DNA of 64,000 bases from Pomphorhynchus laevis (lineage: Eukaryota; Acanthocephala; Palaeacanthocephala; Echinorhynchida; Pomphorhynchidae), in NCBI GenBank assembly GCA_012934845.2, contig WNNJ02003715.1:28190-92189 (forward strand), given 5' to 3'. A program made the position numbers and the translations under genes. The notes beneath the pieces were generated by a model, which searched no databases, was not told where the DNA came from, and saw only the letters and a list, made by a program, of their open reading frames with translations. This document shows positions 34,430 to 45,399 of the stretch, one piece after another; the stretch's first letter is position 1, and the number at the start of each line of letters is the position of its first letter.

Positions 34430-35126
34430 CGTCAGCAGGAATCTTTAATTTTTTTGGGACTGTATCGTTTCCTTGATGAGCGGTGTAGTTCCATAGTCGG
34501 TAGCACATTAGTGGAGTCATTCGATTCAACACTGTTTTAACATTCAACGGCCTCCGTGTCGCATCTTTCTGGGCTTTGCTGGGATTGTTGACTTTGAAGA
34601 ACTGAGTTAGTTGTTTCGCCTACGCTCACGGCAATATCCCTTGCGTTGACAATACCTTCACTTCCGTCGTTGTACTTTACCTAGGAGTAATTCGGATTCT
34701 GTAGCAATACTTCGGCAGGTTCAACGGTTGGATCAAACTTTGATTGAGAGTCATGTTTTCGGACAAGCACGTGATCGTTTGCTATAACGTCACTTCTGAA
34801 GTTTCGGATTTGGACTAATCGCCGATCATGTTGAAACAGTCTACTGTGTGGTGTGCAGTTTGTAAAGTACATAACAAAGATCGAATAGCATCCAGAGATA
34901 CGTGTAAAACGGATTCTCATCGATTTATTGGCAGTTTCCGATCTTTAAGGGTAAGCAAGACAGTTTTCCAGATTGTGTCGTTGTATCGCTCACAGTGTTC
35001 ATTGCACCGAGGGTTATTAGGAGCAGTATTGCATTCAGTTATGCAATATTTCATGACCGAATCATGTGTATGAAGTACCAGAAAGACCTGGTAACTTAAT
35101 TCAGCGAGAATTATGTACGCAATCAT
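34430..35126 (-). mobile_element. Ty3/gypsy-type LTR retroelement fragment (integrase end), fossil
   Basis: The minus strand carries a recognisable piece of the C-terminal part of a Ty3/gypsy polyprotein: the end of the integrase core (ERYNDTIWKTVLL) and the segment that follows it (HSRLFQHDRR, FDPTVEPAEVLLQNPNYS). No gag, protease, RT or flanking long terminal repeat was recognised around it. It is a broken, old-looking fragment of a few hundred bases. Confidence 0.7.
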
Positions 35127-35589
35127 TTATAGTCAGACGCGGAAGAACGACGATAACAGTAGCAAGTACCGTTTCGTCATCACAATGACTCATCAGTGCC
35201 AGATCCCTCCCACTACTGGATGTAGATGAGAACTGGCAGACGGCACACGAGTCATGTGTATGAAGTACCAGAAAGATTTCTGGTAACTTCACATTAAGTG
35301 CTAAATCAGCATTACTGTTCACCAAATAGGATCATTAGTAAAAGGACTGGCAAATGTCAGCGCAGGTCTCTTTTTTATCGGCTAATATCTTTTTTAATTT
35401 TCAACAGGGAGTGTAAGACCATTCCGCGTGAATTATGTACGCAATCATTTTTAGCCAGACGCGGAAGAACGACGATAACACTAGCAAGTACCGTTTCGTC
35501 ATCACAATGACTCATCAGTGCCAGATCCCATCCACTACTGGATACAGAGGAGGACTCGCAGACGGCACACGAGTCATGTGTATGAAGTA
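35104..35589. repeat. 164-bp direct repeat pair, offset 322 bp
   Basis: 35104-35267 recurs at 35426-35589 with few changes (landmarks AATTATGTACGCAATCATT, CGGAAGAACGACGATAACA, GAGTCATGTGTATGAAGTA). The trailing CATGTGTATGAAGTACCAG string also precedes the first copy near 35063. The pair lies between the Ty3/gypsy fragment and the R2-like ORF starting at 35774. It could be tandem 5' monomers of the R2-like element or remains of another element. Confidence 0.85.
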
Positions 35590-35773
35590 ATAATTAATTA
35601 ATTTCTAATAATTAAAATTTATTTTTTGGAACAGAATGACTTATTGTTATTAATAGCAAATTATCAAGCAAATTACAGACTGCGTTTTCAGAGGACTGAG
35701 CACTCGCGCGGAAGATTACAACTTACTTTGTGACACAAAGACAATCGAAACTAACAATTAAACGTGGCCTTGT

Positions 35774-37225
35774 ATGCCCAAAGGAATACCGTCTAACCAA
35801 AGGCTATGCTGTGGATGTAATGGTCCATCAGCAAAGTGCAAAGGTTGCAAATGTGCGAAGGCAGGAGCTCCTTGCGTTAATTGCCGTGCACCTGAATGTA
35901 ACAATAGCGTGCATATTGGACCTCAGACAGTGTGTTTAACCTCTGCTGCTGCTGAAACAGTAGGTAAAGTGGCGGATTTGAATCCCCTTACTGATAGTAG
36001 CAGTACACGGACAAATGATAATCCAATTGTAGATAACTTGCACGACCCTGTTGATAGGCAGTCTCTTTCACTTCAGGCGATTTATGATGTGGTGATACAA
36101 TGGAGGCCTAGTGCGATGCGACTCCCAAGATGTGCTGCGTCGAATGAATTCGTTGAAATGCTTGCTAGCCTCTATCAGATTGCAGCCGAAACTGATAACC
36201 ATGATATGTTTGCACTTAAAAAGGCCACTATTTTGTCCCGGTGCGTTTTGCAACGTCTTCCATCTAGAAAGGTGTCCGAGATCCGAAAAGCACTGGAGCG
36301 CAGAATCAGACTATGGAAAAATGGCAGATTCGTCGATGTTTTCAATGAGGCAAGAATATTACAGCGACGTTGCATGCTTATGCGTTCAAGCCCACGTATT
36401 GATGATTGGATAAAGCGCTATGTCAAGTTGGTCACAAGTGGAAAGCTGTCAGCGGCGACTGCCATATTGGAAGAGAACCAACAGTCGAGCATTCTAGATC
36501 CTGATTCGATTGTCGATGGTTTGTTTGTACGTGAACACCTGCAGAATCTACACCCAACAGCCGCAGATGCTGATGCGTCCGCTTTATTACAACGAGATTT
36601 GCCGAATGTTAGAGAGCATCATCCTTCGCTCTTCTCTGTCATAGATGGGGAAGCTATCATCCAAGCGGCCAACAAAACCTCAGGTGGAGCTGGCCCATCA
36701 GGACTGGATGCGATGGCTTGGAGACAACTCTTGAATAGCTTCTCCGTGCATTCCAAGGCTCTAGCGGATGCTTTGGCAAATTTTGCAGTGAGCCTTAGCA
36801 CTATTCAACTCAGCCCTCGGATGTTAGAGGCGTTTACTGCTTGCCGGTTGATATCAATACCAAAGAATAATGGGAAAATTAGACCGATTGGTGTATCAGA
36901 TGTTGTTCGCCGCATTGTCAGTAAAACCATATTGTCCTGCGTCAAAGATGATCTTCAATACGTAGCCGGGATTGTCCAACTTTGCGCATCCCAGCGAAAT
37001 GGGATCGATTTTGCGATTCACTCGCTTCGCGATACGTATTCTTCTAACCAGAGCTATGGACTTCTCGCTGTCGACGCTAAGAATGCGTTCAACTCTGTCA
37101 ATCGAAATGTTATGCTACACAATATCAAACACACTTGCCCTGGGCTAGCACAGTCCTTATCTAACATTTATGCGGGCGACGCAGAACTGGTACTTGGTGG
37201 TGGATCTTTAGCATCGTGCCAGTGA
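35774..37225 (+). pseudogene. R2-like RT, N-terminal and first RT half
   Basis: 483 codons open from MPKGIPSNQR. Residues 12-42 hold nine cysteines (CCGC, CKGCKC, CVNC, EC), a compact metal-binding segment found at the start of a widespread metazoan RT family. Near residues 295-310 is GGAGPSGLDAMAW. RT blocks follow: NNGKIRPIGVSDVVRRI, then LLAVDAKNAFNSVNR (motif A with the first catalytic Asp). The frame ends in TGA at 37223-37225 inside motif B, whose sequence continues directly as VTQGDPLAM. As read, the RT is cut in two by this stop. Confidence 0.75.
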
Positions 37226-38820
37226 GTAACCCAGGGAGATCCCTTAGCCATGGCTGCCTTCGCAATGCCATCCTTACCATTGATAAGTATGATCAAGCAA
37301 GTCGTGCCAAACATTGTTCAGCGTTGGTTTGCTGACGATGCGAATTTTGTAGGTTTGCCTGAGGATCTGTTGCGTGTATGGCAACTTCTCCAAATCCAAG
37401 GACCAAAATTTGGATATAATGTGAACCCTAGCAAAACCAAGATGCTCCTTCATCCGCAATCCGAAGGGGTGTATCCACTTCCCGCAGACATTGAGACACG
37501 GTTCGATGGCATCGAGGTGCTTGGTGCGCCAATTGGCTCAGGCGAATTTGTAAAGGAAATTACAAAAATTAAAATATTAAAGTGGACTGAGCTTGTTTCT
37601 CGTATATCTACTGTATCACGATTTGATCCCCATGCTGCTTTCTCAAAATTCAATAAGTCAATACAATGGAAATGGACACACTTTATGAGATCGACACCAA
37701 GTGAAACAGATCTGTATTTGTCCTTACGGGATAATATATTCAGTGGTTTGGCTCCATCACTTTTCGATCAAGATCTAAACTCAGTTATGCACGCGTTAAT
37801 TTCGTCACCAATTTCAAAGGGTGGAATGGGCATTGTTGATCCAGTAAGCGCAGCTTTGACCGAGTTCGAAAGCTCGAAAAAATTTTGTAAAACATTTGAT
37901 AGTGGGCTACAAGGTGATCTTCTCAGGGATGCTCAGAATAACTTGACAAAAGAGTTGAATCGAGAACGACAAAAAGTTGTGGATGAGCGTTTGGCATACA
38001 TTCGATCAATCTTACCCGCCTCAATGCATCAAGCCCTGGAATTTGCACTGGGACAGGGTGCTTCCTCTTGGATCAGTGCAGTTCCAGTGAAAGCTGAATT
38101 CAGTCATTTGTGTCCACATGAATTCAGAGATGCTCTTGCGATGCGATATGGCTTTGACCCTATCGGGATTCCCAAGGACAAGTGTGTGTGATGATGATGC
38201 GAAACTCCCACATTTGCTTTCGTGCAAGCGAGGAGGTGTTGTAATAACAAGGCATAACGCCTTACGCGATTTCTTGGCCACCGAAATATCACAGGTGTGT
38301 ACTGGGGTTGGTGTCGAACCGATATTACAACGGGTAGATAGTGATCACTGTTTTGATCATCGGGTCACTTGTCGAAGTGACAACGCGACTCGACATCGTC
38401 TGCATCGGGCTTTCTGACGCCAGATATGAGCGAACGTTCTTTGACGTTACGGTTTTCAACCATTTTGCTTCATCGTAAGCGTCTACGAGAAATGCTGCAT
38501 TTGATTTTCATGAAGCGAGAAAAAGATCAAAATACGCGGAACGTATCATCGATATCGAAAGGTGTAGATTTATGCCGCTGGTGTTCACGGCTTCTGGGGC
38601 TGCGGGACCCGACACCATGGTTTTGCTCAGGACAATTGCTCGATCGCGTTCATCACGCGGGAATAAAAGCTATGCTGAATTCCTGTGTGGCCTCAGAAGG
38701 TCCATAAGTTTGCTGCTGTGTCGTGCTGCCTCACATGCAATCAGAGGGTGCCGGTCGACTAGGGGTCACCCATATAGTCGTGGATCCGAACGGATGGATG
38801 ATTCTAATGTTTTAGAATAA
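37226..38820 (+). pseudogene. R2-like RT, second RT half and nuclease-like C-terminus
   Basis: The frame from 37226 gives VTQGDPLAMAAFA, then RWFADDANFVG (motif C, FADD) and YNVNPSKTKMLL, and runs to 38191. The next frame (38118-38417) gives CDDDAKLPHLLSCKRGG and TRHNALRDF, the Cys/His knuckle of the family. It is followed in shifted frames by SDNATR, ARYERTFFDVTVFNHFA (PD-(D/E)XK-like strand) and, at 38572-38790, FMPLVFTASGAAGPDTM and RRSISLLLCRAASHAIRG, the usual end. At least two frame changes lie after 38190. Confidence 0.7.
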
Positions 38821-38886
38821 ATAATAATAAATAACAATGTTAAATGTATATTAGCCGATTTGAGGGAACCATATGTTGTAATTAAT

Positions 38887-38931
38887 AATATATATATATA
38901 TTTTAAAATATATATATATATATTATTGATT
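38887..38931. repeat. (TA)n palindrome
   Basis: A self-complementary run of TA repeats with TTTTAAAA at the centre. It lies just beyond the R2-like element and could be slippage in its tail region. Confidence 0.8.
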
Positions 38932-40622
38932 AATAAAATATTCAAATATTTTGTTAATTAAAACTTTCACTTTATTTGCTTACGTGTGAATGAAATAGAT
39001 AAATTTAATTTCTTTGAAGGTCCATACATTTAAAATTTTAGTCTTAGTTTGGTCTTTGCGTGATCGTAGGAGTGGTGAAATCCGCTTGGGTGTAAATTTG
39101 ACGTCTATCCCAATTTTATAAAGATCTTAACATGAAAGGAATTATTATTAATTTTGACAACCGAGCATTGCTCAAATCTGTCTACTATATCTCAAAAAGA
39201 ATGGAAAAAGTGATAAAGAAGCAATCGCAATTCAAAATAAACGTTTGAATAGCTCAAGTATTTAACTGACAGTTGATTCGCTCGAATGATTCTGTGTATT
39301 TATAATTATCTGTCCAAATTGAATTGTTTTAGACGGCACAACACGGTGGCAACAGACAAATTCGGTCCGAATTTGTCTTAGATGCCACTGACTTTGTCTC
39401 AAATAAAACATTTTTATTTCTTCCAGACGTTTACTTTCAATCGATTCAATGTTGCTTAATAATCGGGTAGGAGAACTTTAAGATTATATAAATTCTGAAA
39501 ATTTATCTGAACATGATTCGAATGGGATTAGAATTGATATAGGTGAGTGTAGTAATATAAACTAGATAACCGTGTTATTAAGGTTTTTGACATTTCTGTA
39601 ATCAGACAAGGTTCCTAATTATAGGTTACACTAATATAAGTTAGTAGGCAAATCTTTACATAATAGTCTTCCATGCTTATTGAAGTTTAGGTTTGACTTT
39701 CTTGGAGTGCACAATGAAAGCAGTGGAAGTCTCGCAGATACACAGGATTTTGTTGTTGTCGAATAATAAATCAAACAGCAAAGATTCTTAATTATAGGTT
39801 ACACTAATATAAGTTAGTAGATAAATCTTTATATAACGGTGGGTAATCTTTTTAGCGATTGACAAATCGGTAAATTTTCTATCACAAAATTCTTTAGTGA
39901 GCCAACCAAAATGTTTTTAGATGTTCATGGAAGGTATGTAAAAACCTAAAAAAACATTTAATTTGCTTTTATAGGCAAGAATATTGTATATGATGACCAA
40001 TATGAAGTTTATTAATTTTCAAAGTATGATATAAGTATCCGTCAAATACTTTAGTAAAATACATTATAGGAAGACTTTATGTTGCTGCATCTTTGATAAC
40101 GGAGATTTAATATCGGGTAAATAATTTTAGACCATCAGAGATATACAAAGCATACATCCTTAGCCTTTTATAAAACGTATGTTTTGTATTTTGAATTTAT
40201 TCTGGAAGGTTAGCAGATCTTCGTCCATGTCGGGTTGTATGTTCATAATTTTTAGAGTCGCCATAATATGTTTATGTTTAACAGAACCGAATTCGCACAA
40301 GGTATACTTGAAGAAAACAGCATAAGTTTTTGTGAGGTCATAAGATACAAATATATCCGGAATGCACCTGGGAATTTCCGAGCAGAGTTATAAAGTACTC
40401 GATCAGCGTAATTAATCAAGATTTGGATAGCAGTTTAAGATAGTCAATAATTATAATTAATATACTAAACTTTATCTCTACCAAGTTTACTACCTTCCTT
40501 GATGGAGGAAGTTCGACTGTAGGTCCTTTATTAGTATTACCAATTCTGATCCATTAATTCTATCAGAAATGTTGATTTTCGTCATTTTTTGGAAAACGTT
40601 TGATTGTCCGTCATTGCACTAT
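38932..40622. other. AT-rich intergenic region with a direct repeat
   Basis: No gene recognised. TTCCTAATTATAGGTTACAC and the following bases (39612-39662) recur 173 bp later (39785-39836). A perfect 11-bp stem, GACAAATTCGG/CCGAATTTGTC, lies at 39354-39376. Confidence 0.5.
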
Positions 40623-40875
40623 TTACTCATTTGTTGTGTTTATTTGATTTTCAATTGATTCGTGTAGCTGATTGTAAGTAGTGCCAATTAGACGGTTCAT
40701 CCAAGTGCGCCTTTGGGGCACTTGGGCTAACTCGGGATTAGTCTTCTTTTCGAGAAGACGTCCCCCAGAGCAAAGGCTAAGGTTTCTTAAGCTCCTCGTC
40801 TCGCGTTTACCTAGCATAGTCCGCGCCTATCGGATTTTCGGGGTGTGTGTGAAAAACCCTGTATGGTTCAGTCGA
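40623..40875 (-). repeat. Conserved leader plus small ORF, copy 2
   Basis: On the minus strand a leader (GACTGAACCATACAGGG, CACACACACC) precedes ATG at 40817 and a 64-codon frame: MLGKRETRSLRNLSLCSGG, LLEKKTNPELAQVPQRRT, WMNRLIGTTYNQLHES. Copy 1 at 21965-22127 shares the leader, the start and about the first 30 residues. A 7-bp stem (GTCTTCT/AGAAGAC, 40741-40759) lies inside the ORF and is only partly kept in copy 1. The region is far richer in GC than its neighbours. On the other strand a 95-codon frame (40681-40968) overlaps it; the shared start codon favours the minus strand. Confidence 0.55.
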
Positions 40876-40969
40876 AAATCGATGTGTTGGATCGGTTGGG
40901 GGGGGCTTAGATCCCCTGGACCTGAGGCCGTAAATGGAAGAAGAAGGAAGACGATTGATAGTCAATGAG

Positions 40970-41689
40970 GACGATTGCTTGTGTTTTTGACTGTTTTGTT
41001 GACTTGTCTGTTGGTTGTTATGATGACTTATTTATCTGTATTTTAAAAAAACCATTATTATTAGACGGCTCAAGGATTCTTATAAAACCCTAAAAAAGAA
41101 AGCATTTAGTTGTCGAGCTCAGAAGCAAGTACCGTAAGATTAAGGAGAATATGAAGGAGATAGAGACAATCCGGACATTGCAAGTAAGTCTTTAATACCT
41201 TCTATTAACAATAAAAAACTTTATCACATTAGAAATGAACAATTTATATTCAAATTTTCATTTGATAGCAATGATCAAAAAAGTATTTGGTTAAAAGAAC
41301 ATTACATTTGAAGAACCAAACTTAAATCGGGATCACTTATTTTTAAATAATCAGGAATTTTGGTTACTTCTCTAATATTGTATTAAGTTCCTTTAATTTA
41401 AAATATGATTACTTAAGGCAATGAACAATAAGTGGGTTAGGCTATTTAGTGATTTATCACCTCAAATCACAGGTATGATGAACAATATTAACTGCTTCTT
41501 GACTGAAGAAGTAAAGTTACCTTGTGAACATTTTGTACTTACCTTTTACATTAATGATTCAATAACTTTCTTGTATCAAATGAGCATTTGAAATTCAAAG
41601 TTATTAGGTGCTTGGAAAACTGCAATTATCGTCTTTGTCTACAATAAAGGAGATACTGGAGATACTACTAAGTATGGAGCGATAATACT
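40970..41689. other. AT-rich spacer, nothing recognised
   Basis: No ORF or repeat that I can support. Confidence 0.5.
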
Positions 41690-42420
41690 AATTTATTTAA
41701 CGTGGCAAATGCGTGCCAACTGCACGCTTACATGACCACTAACTAAAAAAAGAACACAGCAAAAGTCACAGATTAATTAGTTAATTGTTGAAATGGAATT
41801 GGATTTGGCGTTTGAAGCACGGCATTAATGTTGATAGGCGGATATGAATGCGCATATTATTCCACGAGAGAGGAGGAGCCGCGACGAAGGAGCGGAAGCC
41901 AAAAGAGGTAGAGTGGTTTGGGACATTTAAAAGAAGGGAATTACGGGAACGCAAGGAACAGTAAACAGGACGAGAATTGTCAAGAAAAGGAAGGTTGAGA
42001 AATGAAGGAGTAGGAAAATTTACAAGGCGGAAAGCAATGATAAGAAGACGAATTTAAACACGACAATAAATGGCATGCTAATCGAGAGAAACAAGATTGT
42101 GGGATGCATGATCAAAACGACGAAGACGGAGGAGAACTCGGACGGCTGCGTTGATGATGCGTTGTAAATGAAAAAGAGTGGATCTAGGTGAGTTAGAAAA
42201 TAGACTAAGACAGTAATCACGTCTTGAGAACATGAGAGAAGATATGAAAGTCATACATGAAGGGAAATCGATCAATCTACGAATTTGACGAGGTTGCGGA
42301 GTATCAAGGTAGATGAGCGTACTTTATCTCTAACGAAAGGTTTAAATGAAAGTATGTTGTCAAAATGGAAGCCTAGGAAAAAGAGATTGTCAACGATAGG
42401 GACAATCTCGTTTGACAGAT
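41690..42420 (-). mobile_element. LINE family 1, diverged subfamily, 3' end only
   Basis: The tail TTAACGTGGCAAATGCGTGCC and a hairpin with loop variation (41711-41727, GCGTGC.../...GCACGC) mark the 3' end on the left. Coding on the minus strand gives FSRRDYCLSLFSNSPRST, LQRIINAAVRVLLRLRRF and related C-terminal text (42275-42078). Compared with 53068-53622 the protein is clearly diverged, so this is another subfamily. The 5' part is missing. Confidence 0.7.
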
Positions 42421-42559
42421 TGTTTGACAATCTATTTGACATGTGTATTACGTAAAATCCGAGAATTAATATAGTATAGGTATATCGACTACTTATTTTC
42501 GGCGAATATACTTAGCAGTTTTCAACACGGTTTTTGTTCTGAGTGTTCATGTCCGGGAA

Positions 42560-42805
42560 ACTTATTGTGTGCTCATGAAAGCTGGGTTGGAAAAGTGACA
42601 GATGAAAAATGTGTGGATGATGTTTCTTGACTTTAGCCGAGCTTTTGACAGGGTATCACATAATATGTGCTAATTGTTCTCAAGCAGTATGGATTCAATC
42701 GTCTTATTATTAACTAGATATAGAATTTCCTAGTAGGTCGGTCATTTAGAGTGTATGTGGGTCAACTTTTATCGAACTCTCGTATTGTAATATTAGGAGA
42801 TAACA
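42560..42805 (+). mobile_element. Old CR1-like LINE, RT part left of the Merlin element
   Basis: The plus strand reads MMFLDFSRAFDRVSHNM followed, in shifted frames, by QYGFNRLI, NFLVGRSFRVYVGQLL: the LDFSKAFD.VSH...YG....FL.GR..RV.V blocks of CR1-like RTs. It ends about 65 bp before the Merlin terminal repeat. The matching downstream part is at 45400-45905. Confidence 0.55.
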
Positions 42806-42871
42806 AATTAACATTAAATTGTAGAAGGTGACAAATGACGTCAATAACAAGCAGGTTTTTTAGACAACTTG

Positions 42872-43040
42872 GATCTTTTCAGTTTGAGGCACTTTGTCCA
42901 AATTACGCAAAAAGTCTGTTTATTGTACATCTTCATGTGCTCTTTCGAATGGCGTATAAATTTTTTGAGAGAAATGCGTTTGTGGCTAAAAAAATTAAAT
43001 ATTTAAATTTTTTCATAATAATTTAAAATTTAATTTTAAT
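42872..43040. repeat. Merlin left terminal inverted repeat
   Basis: Begins GATCTTTTCAGTTTGAGGC and ends in the A/T-rich stretch after GCGTTTGTGGCTAAAA. Its partner is at 45005-45164. Confidence 0.85.
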
Positions 43041-43680
43041 TTCAAATTTCAAAGTTAGAAACTTAAAAAATTATATTTAATTATTTTTCATATATCTTAT
43101 CAATATACAATGATTTGAGATTTTTTCTATGCTCTCATGAAAAAAAAACATACAATTTTTTTATTTTTTTGTTCAAAAAGTAATTTGAATTTGAAATATC
43201 TTAAAATTTTGCAATTATAACATATAATTTTTATTGCGTTATCGTAACCATCACAGTTATATTGACTTAATTTGAAAATATTAAAATATTTGAATCATTC
43301 AAAAAAGAGTTATTTAAAATGTCTTTTCAAAATATGCATATTTTTAAGTTTATTTTAATTTTGGTCAAACAATCGATCCCCAATAAGACATTAAATCCAT
43401 TTTGTTGAAACTTATCTTCATTATTCCTTTTATATTCAATTTCCTCCTCTCTGCTTGATGTCGGTGGATCTCAACAGTTGAGGTCTTATTTACTGGAATA
43501 GTGAATGAGGTCCCAAATTGTTGATGGTCAGTGACATCAAGCGAAGGGGATGAATGGGGGGGGGTAAATATGTGATTAAACTACGCGGTTGCATTTAATA
43601 GAACTAAGAGATTCAAAACCGTTTTACTTATAATTTTTTAAAAGGCACAACGGTTGCAAATATTTACCGAATAAATAAAA

Positions 43681-44626
43681 TTATTGGCATAGCTTAAAAT
43701 TCCTTAGACACTCGAATATGGACTCTAATTTATTGTCATTTCGATGACGTCTGTGCCAAATGAATTCGACTAAATATGAGTCAATCATTGAGCGATGTGC
43801 ACCCCATCGCTTTCTATTGCCTGATTTAAGCTGGCTCCATGTTGACTCAATTTGTTAAGTATGAATTCCTTCTGAGCTAACAAAGTCAACTGAATGATTT
43901 ACAGTTCGGTGTTCAAATCTGTATCCTTCTAGGGTTTGCACACCACAATATCCTTTCCATAGATCTGAATGAATGATCGATCCAGGTAGTATGCACTGTT
44001 TTATGCACTCGTTAAGAGTTTTAGCATTTCTATGATCAACAGCAAAAAGAAACACTTCAGATGTTTCTCTACACACGCCACCGAAAACCCATTGTTGTGG
44101 AAGCATGCACCCCCTATTATATTTCCGACGGGCGAAAACTGTTTAATCGATCTCAACTATTATATTTTCGCCCCCTATCTTACATGGATTTTTTAATATT
44201 TCATCAGCACAAGCCTCGCGCATGTAACTATTGTAGTCAACGGTCGTGCTGTGATCAATCGCCAATTCTTCTTCGCAAAATTTAATGCTGGTTAATTGTT
44301 TAGACCAACAGTACATAAACATAATTGTTTTACGAAGCGGTAATCGTGCTCCTTCAAACCAAGTCCCACTTCGAACTGTAGTTGAAACGGAGCATTTCGA
44401 TTTTTGGCATCTCCAATATACTTTATTACATCTGACACTTAATGTCATTAGATGCTTACGACAGCATCTTATTTCTACAAAAGAAGATAAATATATAATT
44501 ATTTCGAACCAAATATAACCATTTCATACCACTTGGAATTAATCGATAATTCTGTAAAAACTCGACAGCATCTAATTCTGTAGAAATGTTTCGCAATATC
44601 CACTCTAAATTAATATTATTAGACAT
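43681..44626 (-). pseudogene. Merlin transposase with a predicted intron
   Basis: An ISXO2-like transposase of about 296 codons in two exons. Exon 1 (44626-44530) reads MSNNINLEWILRN to YRLIPS. Exon 2 (44474-43681) continues EIRCCRKHLMTLSVRCN, then YWRCQKSKCSVS (zinc-ribbon-like), GTWFEGARLPLRKTI, the DDE core IIVEID (first Asp), GSIIHSDLWKGY (second Asp) and QQIESTWSQLK (Glu), and ends WHRRHRNDNKLESIF. Joining at the GT-AG pair restores the usual LIPS..CC..H.M.L order. Two in-frame TAA codons, one right after IVEID and one after EGIHT, make it non-functional. Its normal role is cut-and-paste transposition at the terminal repeats. Confidence 0.8.
44475..44529 (-). other. Predicted 55-nt intron in Merlin transposase
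   Basis: On the minus strand it starts GTATGAAATGG and ends CTTCTTTTGTAG, a pyrimidine-rich acceptor. Removing it keeps the protein in frame across a boundary where the family is continuous; reading through instead meets a stop. Such a short intron implies a host with very short introns. Confidence 0.65.
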
Positions 44627-45004
44627 CTAAAATTATACAGTTATTCCAATAATAGCATCAAATTTTTACAAAAACAATCGATTGATCGATCAAAATTAAA
44701 AAAATAAAAACTATTTGCAATTAATTTGGAATAACTTTTTAAATCAATATACAAATAACTACATATTTAAAATATAAGCCATAGTAGACGTAGCGATTAG
44801 AATGACACGATAAAAATAATAGCGTAGTATTGGTATTTTTCGAGATATTTTGAAATTAAATCTTTAATTTTAGGAAAAAACAAAATTTAATTTTTTTAAA
44901 TCCTTTGTTTAAATATTTTTAAATGATTACAATTACAAAGGTTATTGATATATTTTAAACAAATGAAGTTTTGAGTTTATAGCGCCTTGAAAAAAAAATT
45001 AAAT

Positions 45005-45164
45005 TAAATTTTAAATTTTTATGAAAAAATTTAAATATTAAAATTTTTAGCCACAAACGCGTTTCTCCCAAAAACATTATACGCCATTAGAAAGAGCACA
45101 TGCAGATGACCAACAAACATACTTTTTGCGTAATTTAGACAAAGTGCCTCAAACTGAAAAGATC
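45005..45164. repeat. Merlin right terminal inverted repeat
   Basis: Ends CTCAAACTGAAAAGATC and is the inverted partner of 42872-43040, with scattered mismatches (ATGTTTTTGGGAG against AAATTTTTTGAGAG near the GCGT landmark). Confidence 0.85.
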
Positions 45165-45230
45165 GGCCACTTAAATGTTATATTTTATATAGTTGATAAT
45201 GATTCATTATTGATAAAGAATTACTGGAGC

Positions 45231-45395
45231 TGGATCAAAGAAAAGTGAAAATTTTTGATATTTCGCTAACTTCTGTTAGCATCTTCAAAAAATTACAATT
45301 TTATGAAAATTACATCTTCAGAAAATTAGGTAATTTTCTGAAGATGCTAACCGAAGTTAGCGAAATATCAAAAAAATGCTAAATTATTTGATCCA
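45231..45395. repeat. Nested fold-back repeat
   Basis: The outer arms 45252-45287 and 45339-45374 pair with few mismatches (TTTGATATTTCGCTAACTT and its complement), extended by GGATCAAA/TTTGATCC. Inside, a perfect 16-bp stem (45313-45328 with 45331-45346, CATCTTCAGAAAATTA) uses part of the right outer arm, so two alternative hairpins compete. It may be a small non-autonomous transposon. It lies just outside the Merlin element, within the old LINE. Confidence 0.85.
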
Positions 45396-45399
45396 CCTA

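Larger units (their letters stand above)
35600..38860 (+). mobile_element. R2-like LINE, nearly complete
   Basis: A plus-strand element encoding a Cys-rich N-terminus, an RT core, a Cys/His knuckle and a C-terminal nuclease-like domain. It is read in two long frames plus a shifted tail. It follows the 164-bp repeats and ends near an ATAATAATAAATAA run at 38820-38835. No target-site duplication could be identified. Base composition is visibly richer in GC than the surroundings, suggesting a younger arrival than the other LINEs. Confidence 0.7.
42872..45164 (-). mobile_element. Merlin (IS1595/ISXO2-like) DNA transposon
   Basis: The element is bounded by terminal inverted repeats of about 165 bp that begin GATCTTTTCAGTTTGAGGC on both ends (42872-43040 and 45005-45164 inverted). 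It encodes one ISXO2-like transposase on the minus strand. Merlin elements usually duplicate 8-9 bp of target; I could not identify a clear duplication here (flanks AGACAACTT and ACTTAAATG share only ACTT). The terminal repeats show scattered differences and the transposase has stops, so this is a dead copy of moderate age. It interrupts an older LINE. Confidence 0.85.

Noticed and set aside
35104-35589. Reading the 164-bp direct repeats as long terminal repeats of the Ty3/gypsy fragment
   Set aside because: They are too close together, lie on one side of the fragment and enclose no element body.
40681-40968. 95-codon plus-strand frame over the small conserved ORF
   Set aside because: The minus strand has the shared start codon and leader with copy 1, so that strand is preferred; the plus frame is not conserved in copy 1.
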